A stretch of 64,000 nt of DNA, from assembly GCF_023715705.1 (NCBI RefSeq), contig NZ_JAMBOS010000005.1:124001-188000 (forward strand), given 5' to 3'. The notes below the pieces were generated by a model that worked only from the letters and a program-made list of their open reading frames with translations, had not been told where the DNA came from and made no database searches. The first letter of the stretch is position 1. The number at the start of each line of letters is the position of its first letter. The translations under genes and the position numbers were made by a program. Source of the stretch: Halalkalibacter oceani (GTDB lineage: Bacteria > Bacillota > Bacilli > Bacillales > Bacillaceae_D). Positions 7,765-16,702 of this stretch are shown one piece after another.

Positions 7765-8531
7765 CCCTGAACGCCCCATTGTCTGCCAACCCAGCGTTCA
7801 AACAAGCCAATCGCTTTATCAAGCAACAGCCCGAGCACCCCGATAAAGATTATTCCGGCGAGTACGAGGTCAAGATCAAGCGCATTGCGTGAATCAATGA
7901 TGAGATAGCCAAGCCCCGACTGCGCACCGATCATTTCTCCGGCGACAAGGAAAATCCACGCCGTTCCAACGGCGATATGCAGGCCATTGGCAATGTACGG
8001 AAATGCCGCCGGAAAAATGATTTTAAACAGCTGGGCCGGCTGCTTCATCTCCAAATTCTCGGCAATCTTTAAATAAGTCGGATCGATTTTTTTCACGGCG
8101 GACACCGTTGAAAGCAGCACCGGAAAGAAGGCAGCGATAAAAATAATGACAATCGCCGGCATATTCCCAATCCCGAACCAGAGCACGATGAACGGCGCCC
8201 AGGCAACCGGAGCGACAGGACGGAGCACCTGGATGACCGGATCGACAATCGCCCACACCTTTGGTGAACGGCCAAGGATTAATCCGAGAACGACAGCGAC
8301 CACGACCGCCGTCAAATACCCGCTCAAAAACCGGAACATGCTGATTTGGACATGGGTGAATAATGTTCCATCGCTAACCAAGGCGACGATCCCTTTGCCG
8401 ACTGCCAGTGGCGGTGGCAATAATGCTTCAGGGTAGCCACCGATCCAAATGACCAGCTGCCAAACGACCAGCACGAGAATAAACGCTATCGTAAAATACT
8501 TCATCGTCTTCAATGCTCTCACCTTCTTCAC
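7761..8531 (-). CDS. Sulfonate/nitrate/taurine-type ABC transporter permease
   Basis: Inner-membrane subunit of a SsuC/TauC/NrtB-type importer: 256 residues, about six membrane segments. The EAA-type coupling loop lies around AENLEMKQPAQLFKIIFPAAFPYI, near residues 160-183. It is third in a unit with the ATPase (9508-10302) and the binding lipoprotein, overlapping the latter by four bases (8528-8531), so translation is coupled. The substrate cannot be fixed from the permease. The CymR-like box before the first gene suggests a sulfur source such as an aliphatic sulfonate. Confidence 0.88.
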   Translation of the reverse strand: MKKVRALKTMKYFTIAFILVLVVWQLVIWIGGYPEALLPPPLAVGKGIVALVSDGTLFTHVQISMFRFLSGYLTAVVVAVVLGLILGRSPKVWAIVDPVIQVLRPVAPVAWAPFIVLWFGIGNMPAIVIIFIAAFFPVLLSTVSAVKKIDPTYLKIAENLEMKQPAQLFKIIFPAAFPYIANGLHIAVGTAWIFLVAGEMIGAQSGLGYLIIDSRNALDLDLVLAGIIFIGVLGLLLDKAIGLFERWVGRQWGVQG

Positions 8532-9490
8532 ATCGCTTCTTCAAAAAATGACTGGTCAACAAACTCCTCGTATGTCGGCGGGTTCTCAGACAGTCCCATC
8601 TCGACTAAGCGCTGGCGCAAATACTCGTAATCTTCCTGATCGATTCGCAGATTATCATAAGAAATCCAGCCAAGCGACAGCGTCAATACTTCCTCATCAA
8701 CATTTAAGAACTGCTTAAACGGATCCTCATGCTCGTCATGGGTATGCACATCATAAGCTTCGGCTTTCTTCCCGGCTTCAATGTAGCCTGTCACAAAGGT
8801 TTGCGCAAATTCAGGCTGCTGTTCGATAAAGTCGCTGCGAAGCACAAGCACGCAGCACAACGAATTGGCTCGGATTTCATTTGACTGAAAAAGCACCTTC
8901 CCTGTGTTCAGACTGACGCCAAGCGCGCCGAACGGCTCGGCGACAATGTAGCTTGAGATGCGCCCTTCCGATAGAGCTGCCGGCATCTCAGCCGGAGGCA
9001 TTTCAACCGGATTCACGTCCTCATATGTTAAGCCGGCATTTTGCAGCATTTCATCAAGCAAAAGATTATGAGCGGACAGCGTATGAGGAATCGCGACCGT
9101 AGCCCCTTTCAAATCAGCAACCTCCTCGACATCGTGCGAGACCACAACAGCGTTCCCGTCACGATGACCGAGCGCGACAGCCTTTAAATCAATCCCTTTT
9201 TCACGCGCCTTCATCGCCAGCTCGAACAGCACCGAAGCGCCATCAATCCGTCCTGTGTTTAAAGCGTCCATCAATTCAATCCACGAGCCGAAGCGAATCA
9301 GCTCAATTCGCCCGCCATTCAAATACTGATCCTCAAACTGCTTTTCAAAATAAAGAGGTGCCGCATGTGTAATCGGCAAATAGCCGATCCGGATCACCTT
9401 CTCCTCAGGCGGCGCTCCGCCCCCGCAAGAGGAAAGGATCACAGTCAAAGCGAGCATCAGGCTCGCCCACGTTCTTTTCTCCCGATTCAT
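8528..9490 (-). CDS. Nitrate/sulfonate-type ABC substrate-binding lipoprotein
   Basis: Binding protein of the NrtA/SsuA/TauA class, anchored outside the membrane as a lipoprotein. The lipobox is LSSC at about residues 18-21 after a hydrophobic signal. The mature part begins with IRIGYLPITHAAPLYF, typical of the class, and includes the DLKGATVAIPHTLSAHN and SYIVAEPFG segments of the two lobes. ATG at 9488-9490 has GGAG/GTGTGAG upstream; a GTG at 9505 would add five residues. A His/Asp-rich stretch, YDVHTHDEHEDP, near residue 250 is unusual and could bind a metal. It is flanked tightly by ATPase and permease genes of the same unit. Substrate inferred, not shown. Confidence 0.85.
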   Translation of the reverse strand: MNREKRTWASLMLALTVILSSCGGGAPPEEKVIRIGYLPITHAAPLYFEKQFEDQYLNGGRIELIRFGSWIELMDALNTGRIDGASVLFELAMKAREKGIDLKAVALGHRDGNAVVVSHDVEEVADLKGATVAIPHTLSAHNLLLDEMLQNAGLTYEDVNPVEMPPAEMPAALSEGRISSYIVAEPFGALGVSLNTGKVLFQSNEIRANSLCCVLVLRSDFIEQQPEFAQTFVTGYIEAGKKAEAYDVHTHDEHEDPFKQFLNVDEEVLTLSLGWISYDNLRIDQEDYEYLRQRLVEMGLSENPPTYEEFVDQSFFEEAM

Positions 9491-9507
9491 GTTCTCACAC
9501 TCCACAC

Positions 9508-10302
9508 TTAAATATTAAATTCCAAGGTTGCCCCGTCCTTCGAAAAATGAAAGGAATCCAGAATCAGCTTGCGATAATATTGAAAGTCACTATGGCTCCT
9601 GTCCCGCGGGACAGGCAGGTTAATTTCAAGGGTTTGCTTAATTCGGCCGGGATGAGCATCCATAATCAGAATGCGGTCCGACAAATAAATCGCTTCATCA
9701 ATGTCATGTGTGACAAGCACAATATTGTTTTTCTCCTGCTCACGGATGCGCAACAGCTCATCCTGCAAATAATAGCGGTTAAATGTATCCAAAGCGGCAA
9801 ACGGCTCATCCATCAGGATCAGCTCCGGCCGGATCGCCAACGCCCTGGCAATCGCCACGCGCTGCTGCATCCCGCCAGACAGCTGTGCCGGGAAACGATC
9901 CTTGCTCTCCTCAAGACCTACGAGCTTAATAGAATCAAGGGCGCGCTCCCTTCTTTCTGTCGGAGAAAGCGATTTTTCCGGCTCCAGCCCAAGCTCGACA
10001 TTTTTCAGAACCGTGCGCCACGGCAGCAGTCCGTAATGCTGAAAAAGCATGATCGCCCTCCGGCTCGGCTTCTTCACCTCTTCCCCATCAAAATAGACGC
10101 TGCCTTCAGACGGGCTGTCAAAGCCACCGATCAAATTAAGCAATGTACTTTTTCCGCACCCGCTTTTCCCGAGTACAGATACAAATTCGCCTTTCTTCAT
10201 CGTAAAGGAGATATTCGAGAGCACTCTGATCGTCTTTCCCTGAGCAGAAAATTCCTTCCCAACCTCGTTAAGCTCGACAAACGCCTCTGCCTTCAATGTC
10301 AC
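9508..10302 (-). CDS. Sulfonate/nitrate-type ABC transporter ATPase
   Basis: ATP-hydrolysing subunit (SsuB/TauB/NrtD type), 264 residues, cytoplasmic face of the membrane. Walker A GKSGCGKSTLLN near residues 46-57, Q-loop FQHYGLLPW, signature LSGGMQQRVAIARAL, Walker B LILMDEPFAALD and switch histidine VTHDIDEA are all present, so it should be active. It is the first gene of the three-gene importer unit and is preceded by a CymR-like site. The order ATPase, binding protein, permease equals ssuBAC of Bacillus subtilis, but the SsuD monooxygenase is absent here; the flavoprotein at 5543 is the nearest candidate oxygenase. Confidence 0.9.
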   Translation of the reverse strand: MTLKAEAFVELNEVGKEFSAQGKTIRVLSNISFTMKKGEFVSVLGKSGCGKSTLLNLIGGFDSPSEGSVYFDGEEVKKPSRRAIMLFQHYGLLPWRTVLKNVELGLEPEKSLSPTERRERALDSIKLVGLEESKDRFPAQLSGGMQQRVAIARALAIRPELILMDEPFAALDTFNRYYLQDELLRIREQEKNNIVLVTHDIDEAIYLSDRILIMDAHPGRIKQTLEINLPVPRDRSHSDFQYYRKLILDSFHFSKDGATLEFNI

Positions 10303-10321
10303 AAACCCCTCTCTTCACGCT

Positions 10322-10355
10322 ATATAGGTTAATTCCTATAAAAATAATATGAATA
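10322..10355 (-). promoter_or_regulatory. CymR-like box upstream of the ABC importer
   Basis: On the minus strand the sequence reads ATTATTTTTATAGGAATTAA. It contains ATAGGAATT preceded by an AT-rich tract, the core of the CymR sites known before cysteine and sulfur genes (including the ssu operon) of B. subtilis. TATAGG and CCTATA also form a short palindrome. The site is 20-50 bp before the ATPase start. Confidence 0.5.
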
Positions 10356-10432
10356 ATAAGTTTATTTTAGTATACAAAGTGGAAAAAATCAATCTAATTA
10401 TCAACAAAGCAAAAATCTTATCTTGCTTACAC

Positions 10433-10461
10433 AAAAAAGCCGCTGCCATGGCGGCTGCGGC
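10433..10461 (-). terminator. Terminator downstream of the 58-residue small protein
   Basis: GCCGC/GCGGC stem around CCATGG, followed on the minus strand by TTTTTT. It lies about 120 bp after the small gene at 10583-10759. Confidence 0.6.
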
Positions 10462-10582
10462 GTGAGTTATTTTTATCTTTTAAGACTTTACGTCGACTTA
10501 AATCCAGTGCCATGTCGCCAGTTATTTCAGATTCATGGCAGCATGGAATTTTTTCAAGCTCTTTCAGGTTTATTCAATACAG

Positions 10583-10759
10583 TCAATGATCAGCAAAGAC
10601 TCCTTCAATCGTTTCTTCTGCTTCTTTACTGTTCTCTTCCATGTCCGTTACACCGCTTGTCGCTTTTTCTGTTTCATTTGTAAATGTAGCAAACGTAAAC
10701 ATCGATAAAGCTCCGAAAATGAGAATTACGAAAAGAATCATGACAATAAGCTTTTTCAA
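10583..10759 (-). CDS. 58-residue secreted or membrane-anchored small protein
   Basis: A TTG-started small gene (start codon 10757-10759) behind a strong GGGAGGGG ribosome site. Residues 4-25 are a hydrophobic signal or anchor (LIVMILFVILIFGALSMF). The rest is a short acidic tail rich in Glu, Thr and Ser (ETEKATSG, EENSKEAEETIEG), so the mature part would be outside the cell, either anchored or released. I do not recognise a family. It is single, has its own terminator, and its upstream region holds a 16-bp palindrome and a wide inverted repeat, suggesting regulated expression. Confidence 0.6.
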   Translation of the reverse strand: MKKLIVMILFVILIFGALSMFTFATFTNETEKATSGVTDMEENSKEAEETIEGVFADH

Positions 10760-10774
10760 TAATTGTCCCCTCCC

Positions 10775-10866
10775 GTGACACAGCTGTCACTTTCTTCGAT
10801 AACGTCCTCAACCATATGACGAATATCAGGCGATTAGGGTTTCCACTTATGTGAAAGACGTTATCG
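10775..10866. promoter_or_regulatory. Palindrome and wide inverted repeat before the small secreted protein
   Basis: GTGACA (10775-10780) and TGTCAC (10785-10790) form a perfect dyad with a 4-bp centre directly ahead of the ribosome site. Farther up, CGATAACGTC (10797-10806) and GACGTTATCG (10857-10866) are a perfect 10-bp inverted repeat 50 bp apart. Between 10867 and 11071 I see nothing further. Confidence 0.4.
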
Positions 10867-11071
10867 TCGAGCCCTATCCTTCGAAAGCATTGTAGGTTAT
10901 CTACACCCCCCACCTCATCTTTACATAATTAAAACAAGCTTAATATCAGCGAAATTATCGAACCGATTTTCCTTATAAGCTGTCATTGAAAAAGTCAAAA
11001 CACCTTATTTCTCAGCATTTCTTCTCACTTTTACGTTCCTTCACTTTAATTTAACGCCACCTTAACCAACT

Positions 11072-11095
11072 TTATATGAAACTAGTTTAATATAA
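11072..11095. promoter_or_regulatory. LacI-type operator before the 11115 regulator
   Basis: A 24-bp near-perfect palindrome: TTATAT and ATATAA arms around the self-complementary core AAACTAGTTT, with one asymmetric base on each side. It lies 20 bp before the start of the LacI-family gene, in the position expected for autoregulation. Confidence 0.6.
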
Positions 11096-11114
11096 GCCCC
11101 AAGGAGTGATGCAC

Positions 11115-12131
11115 ATGGTGACGATGAATGATGTTGCCAAACAAGCTGGTGTCTCCAAGAGCACAGTATCCAATGTTTTCAGTAAAAAACGACCGATCAG
11201 CAAGGAGGTGAGCGAACACGTTTTACAAGTAGCCAGACAGTTGAACTATAAGCCGAATTATTTCGCGAGAAGCTTAACGACACGGGAAACAAGAATTATC
11301 GGCTTGAATATGCGTGGCGATAAGGCAAAATTCAGCCAATTCCATTTATCACTGATCAACGGCGTTCTGCGCCAATGCTACGAGCGCGGATACCGGCTGT
11401 TAATCAATACGTTGGCGGAAAAATATGCAAACCGGGTCGAATTTCAATCATCGGACCCCGTTGACGGTGAGATTTTGCTTGATCCGATTGAGAAGGACCC
11501 AAGAATTGAAGAATGTCTTGAAAAAAACCTTCCGATGGTCGTCATTGGCCGGACAGCAAGGGAATACAGCGCCAAGGTAGCGACCGTCGATAACGATAAT
11601 GTCGAAGCGTCCGCACGCGTGACGGAGCATTTAGTCCGCCTCGGACATCGGCATATCCTGTTGCTGAATGCCGCCAAAAAACGTACTGTTTCGATTGACC
11701 GCGAAGCCGGATTCAAAAAAATCATGCTCACTACATATCCAGACGTCGACCATCATTTCATCTGCTACAAGGCGGGGGAAGAAACGGCGATCGACTACGG
11801 CTATGAGCGGACGTTGGACATGCTGCGAAACAACCCGGACATCTCGGCTGTAATTGCCGATACGGACAAAGTCGCGCTCGGGGTGTATAAAGCGGCGGCT
11901 GAATTAGGGCGAGTGATTCCCGACGATTTGTCGGTGATGGCCTTTAGTGATGAGCCTGTCTTCTTATCGGAGTTTTCCCCGGCGCTTTCCAGTATGAAGC
12001 TCAATTCCGAGTTGCTAGGAATCGAAGCAGCCAATACGTTGATTGACCAAATTGAAGCCGACTCCCCTTCCGTTAAAAGGACGACGATTGCGACTGATCT
12101 GATCTTGCGCGCTTCTACCGCAAAAAAATAA
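11115..12131 (+). CDS. LacI-family transcription regulator
   Basis: LacI/GalR-family regulator that should bind a sugar-like ligand and control the following transport and hydrolase genes. The helix-turn-helix occupies about residues 4-25 (MNDVAKQAGVSKSTVSNVFS), followed by the hinge region (LNYKPNYFARSLTT) and a periplasmic-binding-protein-like effector domain to residue 335. ATG at 11115 is chosen because AAGGAG at 11101-11106 then has eight-base spacing. It is first in a same-strand run of six genes, with only 24 bp to the binding protein. A palindrome at 11072-11095 is a plausible autogenous operator. Confidence 0.9.
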   Translation: MVTMNDVAKQAGVSKSTVSNVFSKKRPISKEVSEHVLQVARQLNYKPNYFARSLTTRETRIIGLNMRGDKAKFSQFHLSLINGVLRQCYERGYRLLINTLAEKYANRVEFQSSDPVDGEILLDPIEKDPRIEECLEKNLPMVVIGRTAREYSAKVATVDNDNVEASARVTEHLVRLGHRHILLLNAAKKRTVSIDREAGFKKIMLTTYPDVDHHFICYKAGEETAIDYGYERTLDMLRNNPDISAVIADTDKVALGVYKAAAELGRVIPDDLSVMAFSDEPVFLSEFSPALSSMKLNSELLGIEAANTLIDQIEADSPSVKRTTIATDLILRASTAKK

Positions 12132-12155
12132 ACGATTACATGATAGGAGGACCCT

Positions 12156-13568
12156 ATGAAAAATTTAATGGTAAAACTATTGCTTGCCGCATTGTTAATG
12201 ACGTTGCTGGCAGCCTGTCAGCAAACGTCGACTGCCGATGAGTCAGGAGAAGAAACGGACGCAGAGCAAGAGGAAAAAACATTACGCATCCTGACGAGTG
12301 TCGTTGGCGGAAAAACACCTGAGGAACACGCTGAATTTGAAAAGGAAATTGAACGTTTGACAGGGATTAGCGTCACCATTGAAAAAGTACCGACTGATTA
12401 CGATCAGCGCCTGCTTACCTCAATGTCGGCCGGTGAACAGTATGACCTTGTCTATATGACAAAGCCGATGATGGATGTGCTCGTTGACCAAGGGGCGCTG
12501 ACAGAGCTCACTCAATCGATCCAGGATTCCGAGATTCTCTCCGACCCGACGGTCATTCCAACGGAAGAATGGGAGCTAATTACGTACGACGACGGTAAAA
12601 TCTATAGTGTTTTCAACAAGTTTGAAGGCGGAACGATGCCGCTTATCCGGCAGGACTGGCTTGAAGCTTTAGGGCTTGAGGAACCGACAACGCTTGATGA
12701 CTACTACCAAGTGCTGAAGGCCTTTACCGAACAGGATCCAAACGGGACTGGACAGGATGACACGTACGGCTTAACGACTGCCGGTCTTTACGACATTCAA
12801 GGGTTTATGAGCGCGGCGGGCGTGAAGGCGCGTTATGTGATTGAGGATGATGGCTCGCGGACGATTCCGTACGCAACGGAGGCGGCGATTCCGGTGTATG
12901 AATGGTTTGCTAAGCTTTACGAGGAAGGAATTCTCGACCCGAACTTCGCGACAAATGACAGTGGTAACATGCAAGAGCTGTTCCTCTCCGACCGTGTTGG
13001 AGTCGTCACATATTGGGATGCATGGGTCGGGCTCTTTAACAACATCCGTTTGAACGATGACCCGAATACGAGCTTTATGGCCAAAGGACTGCCTGGTGCG
13101 CCTGATGAAAATGGGGAATTCATGCTGCGCCGTGGTGACCCGAGTGTATGGGCGATCCCAGTTAACGCCGAGCATCCAGAAACCGCGCTTGAGTTTCTTG
13201 AGTTCTGGCATACTCCGGAGGGTAATACGGTCAGTACGTTGGGCGTTAAAGACCTGCATTACACAGTAGATGAAAACGGGGAATATGAATTAACCGAATT
13301 AGGTGAGATCGCCAATATGGATCACGGTGTCGTCTTCCCGAATAACACGAATTGGGAAAACCCGTTCGGCACGCTGCCTGGGGTTGAAGAGGCGCAGGCG
13401 ATTATTATCGAGCATGCTCAGCCGGAAGTCTCAACTGCCGATTGGCCACAGGCCGAGAAAATCGTCGAGCGCTACGTGTTCGCAGCGATTACCGGCGACA
13501 TGCCGGCCCCAGAAGCGGTGGAAAGAATGCATGGCGAGCTGCTCGCAGCTGATCTGATTGACAACTAA
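12156..13568 (+). CDS. Extracellular solute-binding lipoprotein (family 1, LplA-like)
   Basis: Lipoprotein that captures the substrate for the two permeases that follow. The signal sequence ends in the lipobox LLAAC at about residues 17-21, followed by an acidic linker (SGEETDAEQEE). The mature protein of about 450 residues matches the large carbohydrate-binding class used with LplB/YtcP permeases (segments YDLVYMTKPMMDVLVDQGAL and TPEGNTVSTLG). Start ATG at 12156 follows AGGAGG. No ATPase gene is in the cluster, so a shared MsmX-type ATPase elsewhere would be needed, as is usual for this class. Substrate unknown; the neighbouring PHP hydrolase hints at a phosphorylated or otherwise esterified compound. 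Confidence 0.88.
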   Translation: MKNLMVKLLLAALLMTLLAACQQTSTADESGEETDAEQEEKTLRILTSVVGGKTPEEHAEFEKEIERLTGISVTIEKVPTDYDQRLLTSMSAGEQYDLVYMTKPMMDVLVDQGALTELTQSIQDSEILSDPTVIPTEEWELITYDDGKIYSVFNKFEGGTMPLIRQDWLEALGLEEPTTLDDYYQVLKAFTEQDPNGTGQDDTYGLTTAGLYDIQGFMSAAGVKARYVIEDDGSRTIPYATEAAIPVYEWFAKLYEEGILDPNFATNDSGNMQELFLSDRVGVVTYWDAWVGLFNNIRLNDDPNTSFMAKGLPGAPDENGEFMLRRGDPSVWAIPVNAEHPETALEFLEFWHTPEGNTVSTLGVKDLHYTVDENGEYELTELGEIANMDHGVVFPNNTNWENPFGTLPGVEEAQAIIIEHAQPEVSTADWPQAEKIVERYVFAAITGDMPAPEAVERMHGELLAADLIDN

Positions 13569-13697
13569 ACAGCTATGAAATGAAACGAAACAAACAGCAG
13601 TACGGCCCTGTCGTAAATGAGCAGCCGGAGGTGCTTTTCATCATGCCGCTTCCGGCTGTTGTTCCTGCTGTTATTCAAATGCAGGAGGACGATTGGC

Positions 13698-14570
13698 ATG
13701 CTTTTTAAACGTCATTTTACTCTTTATATCATGATGATTCCGATCTTTATCTATTTTCTTTTATTCGCATATTACCCGCTGGTTCGCGGATTTTTGATCA
13801 GCTTACAAGATTTCAGGCTGATCGGCGACCGACCCTTTATCGGCTTCCAGAATTACGTCACCGTGCTGCAGGACCCTCAATTCTGGCTCGTGATGAAAAA
13901 CACCGTTCTGATCGGCGGCGGCATCTTAATCATCGGCTTTGCGTTCCCAATCATTGTCGCCATCGCGATTAATGAACTGACGAAACAATTCCTGAAAAAG
14001 TTTACGCAAACGATCATCTATCTCCCCCATTTGTTTTCCTGGGTCATTGTCGGCGGCATTTGGATCTTTATCCTTTCACCGGATGGGGGCCTTGTCAATG
14101 AATTATTAAAATGGTTTCAGCTGGAGCCGGTGCAATTTTTAACCCAGGAGCAATACGCCCGCCCGGTGATGATCTTCACGGCCATCTGGAAGGAAATGGG
14201 CTACATCTGCATCATCTATTTAGCGGCGATCGTCGGCATCAATCCGTCGCTTTATGAGTCAGCGCGAATCGATGGGGCTAATTTCTGGCATGAAACCCGT
14301 TATATTACGCTGCCGCAGCTGATACCCACGATGAAAATCGTCCTAATGCTGAACATTATGTCCGTTCTGAAAATCTTTGATCAAATTTTTATGATGAGCA
14401 ATCCGGCGATTGCCCACAAGGTAGATGTCATTATGATGTACACCTATGAAAAAGGAATTTTGCAATTTCAAATGGGTGTCGCTTCGGCTGCTGCTTATTT
14501 AGTTATTCTAGCAACATTTCTACTAACGATTGTCACGCGTATTCTCATTCGCTATGACAAGGAGGATTGA
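13698..14570 (+). CDS. ABC transporter permease, LplB/UgpA-like
   Basis: First of two permease subunits of a family-1 sugar importer. 290 residues with six predicted membrane segments; the EAA coupling loop is ESARIDGANFWHETRYITLP around residues 190-210. ATG at 13698 is chosen because CAGGAGG lies at 13681-13687, whereas an earlier possible start at 13617 has no ribosome site. The stop overlaps the region of the next gene's ribosome site, indicating co-translation with the second permease. Confidence 0.9.
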   Translation: MLFKRHFTLYIMMIPIFIYFLLFAYYPLVRGFLISLQDFRLIGDRPFIGFQNYVTVLQDPQFWLVMKNTVLIGGGILIIGFAFPIIVAIAINELTKQFLKKFTQTIIYLPHLFSWVIVGGIWIFILSPDGGLVNELLKWFQLEPVQFLTQEQYARPVMIFTAIWKEMGYICIIYLAAIVGINPSLYESARIDGANFWHETRYITLPQLIPTMKIVLMLNIMSVLKIFDQIFMMSNPAIAHKVDVIMMYTYEKGILQFQMGVASAAAYLVILATFLLTIVTRILIRYDKED

Positions 14571-14575
14571 GCTTC

Positions 14576-15421
14576 TTGAATCGAGGAATAGCTTTTCGAC
14601 TTATCAATGGATTTTTTTTAACCGTGCTTGTCCTGACGATGCTGCTGCCTGTCCTGAATACGCTGGCGATTTCGCTGTCCACCAGCCTGGCATCGATGTC
14701 CCCTGGTGTGAAGCTTTGGCCGCGAGAGTTCAGCCTTGAAGGCTATACAACCGTCTGGAGCCGGATCGAGCTGTGGCGTCCTTTTCTGAACAACTCAATT
14801 GTAACGATTTTCGGTACGTTTTTTCACGTTTTCCTGGCGGCGATTGCCGGCTATGTCCTGATTCAACGTGACTTACCGGGAAGAAAGCTGATGACGACCT
14901 TTATTATTGTAACGATGATTATCCCGGCTGAGGCGATTATGATTCCGCTGTATATCGTTAATCGTGACCTCGGCCTTTTAAATACACTGGCCTCCCTCGT
15001 GATCTCTGGTCTCGTTTCCGGCTTCAGCATTCTTTTAATGAGAAATTACTTCCTCAGTGTGCCGAAATCGTTGGCAGAAGCAGCCAATATTGATGGAGCC
15101 GGTCATATTCGCATCCTGTTTTTGATTTACTTGCCTTTGTCCTTACCGGGTCTGGCGACGGTGACCTTGTTTGAATTTGTGAGCAGATGGAATCAATTTC
15201 TCCCGGCGCTCCTTTATATTACGGACTCAAGTAAATATACATTGCAGGTTGCCTTGCGTTCGCTCATTTTGCAGTCGGATGCTTCATCCAGCAGCTATTT
15301 TTTAACACCGAATATTCGCATGGCCGGAATTATGATTGCACTCATTCCGTTGCTGATCATCTATCCGTTTATCCAGAAATATTTCGTCAAAGGGATTATG
15401 TCAGGTTCAACGAAAGAATAG
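14576..15421 (+). CDS. ABC transporter permease, LplC/UgpE-like
   Basis: Second permease of the same importer, about 281 residues and six membrane segments, with the EAA loop EAANIDGAGHIRILFLIYLP. A TTG at 14576 has GGAGGA correctly placed at 14561-14566; the earlier TTG at 14567 directly abuts that ribosome site. The protein ends QKYFVKGIMSGSTKE; IQKYFVKGIMxGAxK is typical of this subunit. Followed nine bases later by the PHP hydrolase. Confidence 0.9.
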   Translation: MNRGIAFRLINGFFLTVLVLTMLLPVLNTLAISLSTSLASMSPGVKLWPREFSLEGYTTVWSRIELWRPFLNNSIVTIFGTFFHVFLAAIAGYVLIQRDLPGRKLMTTFIIVTMIIPAEAIMIPLYIVNRDLGLLNTLASLVISGLVSGFSILLMRNYFLSVPKSLAEAANIDGAGHIRILFLIYLPLSLPGLATVTLFEFVSRWNQFLPALLYITDSSKYTLQVALRSLILQSDASSSSYFLTPNIRMAGIMIALIPLLIIYPFIQKYFVKGIMSGSTKE

Positions 15422-15430
15422 GAGGACGAC

Positions 15431-16702
15431 GTGTTGAAACAGAAACAACTCACACTTACGAGAATGATTATGCCCGAAGAACAACATCAGTACATTGAGC
15501 TTTCCTTCGACGTCCCGCCCCGCACAGCAGGCATTCAGGCCGACTATTACGTCGAGGATGGGGAGTGCGTGATTGACCTCGGTGTCCAGGACACAGAACA
15601 GGTTCGCGGCTGGAGTGGCGGCGCCCGTTCGTCTTTTAATATTGAGGAAACGACAGCGACTCCAGGCTATCGGGCCGGCAGCATCCCCGTGGGAGAATGG
15701 GCGATCATCCTCGGTGCCTACCGCGTGCCAAACCCGTGCAGCGTCACGGTAACAGTGACGCTTACCGAAATGGAGCCCGCCTGGCTAAAGGGCGACCTTC
15801 ATATGCATTCCGTTCACAGCGATGGATCCTACACACTTGATGAGATCGTTGAGCTTTGCGAGCAAAAAGGATTGGACTTTATCGCGACGACCGATCATAA
15901 TACGACAAGTCAAAATCAGTTTATTCATAAAGAAAGCCCCCTTACGATCATACCGGGGATGGAATTAACGACCAACTTCGGTCATTGTAATTTTTTCGGT
16001 GTCGCTGACCCGGTGCGCGATTTCCGGGCGATCTCCGACGACCAGGTCAGAGAACGGCTTACTGAAGCGAAGACGGCCGGCGCCAAAATAAGCCTCAATC
16101 ACCCCCATTGTCCGCAGTGTGGCTGGCATTGGGATTGGGAGCTCGACTATGACTTTGTCGAAGTCTGGAACGGCCCTTGGCGCGAAGCAAATGCAAAAAC
16201 AGTTGACTGGTGGCATCAGCAGCTCTGTCAAGGTAAACGAATCCCGGCCATTGGCGGCAGTGATACACACCGGCCCCACCGTTATGTCCAGCACGGCACG
16301 CCGACAGTGTGGGTGTACAGCGATTCCCGCTCCGGCGAAAGCATCTTACGGGCGATCGAACAGCGGAGAGTGTCGGTAAGCTATTTACCAGATGGACCGT
16401 TTGTCAGCCTGTCGTGCGAGTCATATACAACGGGCGATGTCGTCCCACTTCCGGCTCCTGCACAGGTCACCGCCCGATTTGAGAGGCTGTCGCGCGGGGA
16501 CCGAATCAAGTTTATATCAAATGATCAGGTGGAAAACGAATTGATTCATCAGGCTGACGAGACGCAGCTGGAAGTCCCGGTTGAAGTGAACGGGCAATTC
16601 TTTGTCAGAGTTGAGGTATGGCGATATATCGAAGAGGCTGGACAGGAAATGATGGCGGCGATGAGCAACCCGATGTACTTTGAAGGAAAGCCGGGCCGTT
16701 GA
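15431..16702 (+). CDS. PHP-domain metallohydrolase (CehA/McbA-like)
   Basis: A 423-residue protein with an N-terminal beta domain (residues 1-115) and a PHP metallohydrolase domain (about 116-330). Metal-ligand motifs are visible in order: GDLHMHSVHSDG, ATTDHNTTS, PGMELTT with GHCNFF, SLNHPHCPQCG, and GGSDTHRPH. The set resembles CehA/McbA-type enzymes and other PHP phosphoesterases that split phosphate or carbamate esters with two or three metals. There is no signal peptide, so it should act on the imported substrate in the cytoplasm. Translated from GTG at 15431 behind GGAGGA; its stop overlaps the MFS start. Exact reaction unknown. Confidence 0.85.
   Translation: MLKQKQLTLTRMIMPEEQHQYIELSFDVPPRTAGIQADYYVEDGECVIDLGVQDTEQVRGWSGGARSSFNIEETTATPGYRAGSIPVGEWAIILGAYRVPNPCSVTVTVTLTEMEPAWLKGDLHMHSVHSDGSYTLDEIVELCEQKGLDFIATTDHNTTSQNQFIHKESPLTIIPGMELTTNFGHCNFFGVADPVRDFRAISDDQVRERLTEAKTAGAKISLNHPHCPQCGWHWDWELDYDFVEVWNGPWREANAKTVDWWHQQLCQGKRIPAIGGSDTHRPHRYVQHGTPTVWVYSDSRSGESILRAIEQRRVSVSYLPDGPFVSLSCESYTTGDVVPLPAPAQVTARFERLSRGDRIKFISNDQVENELIHQADETQLEVPVEVNGQFFVRVEVWRYIEEAGQEMMAAMSNPMYFEGKPGR

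Noticed and set aside
9547-10332. A 261-codon open frame on the plus strand
   Set aside because: Lies antisense to the ABC ATPase, which has all catalytic motifs; the plus-strand product has no recognisable motif.
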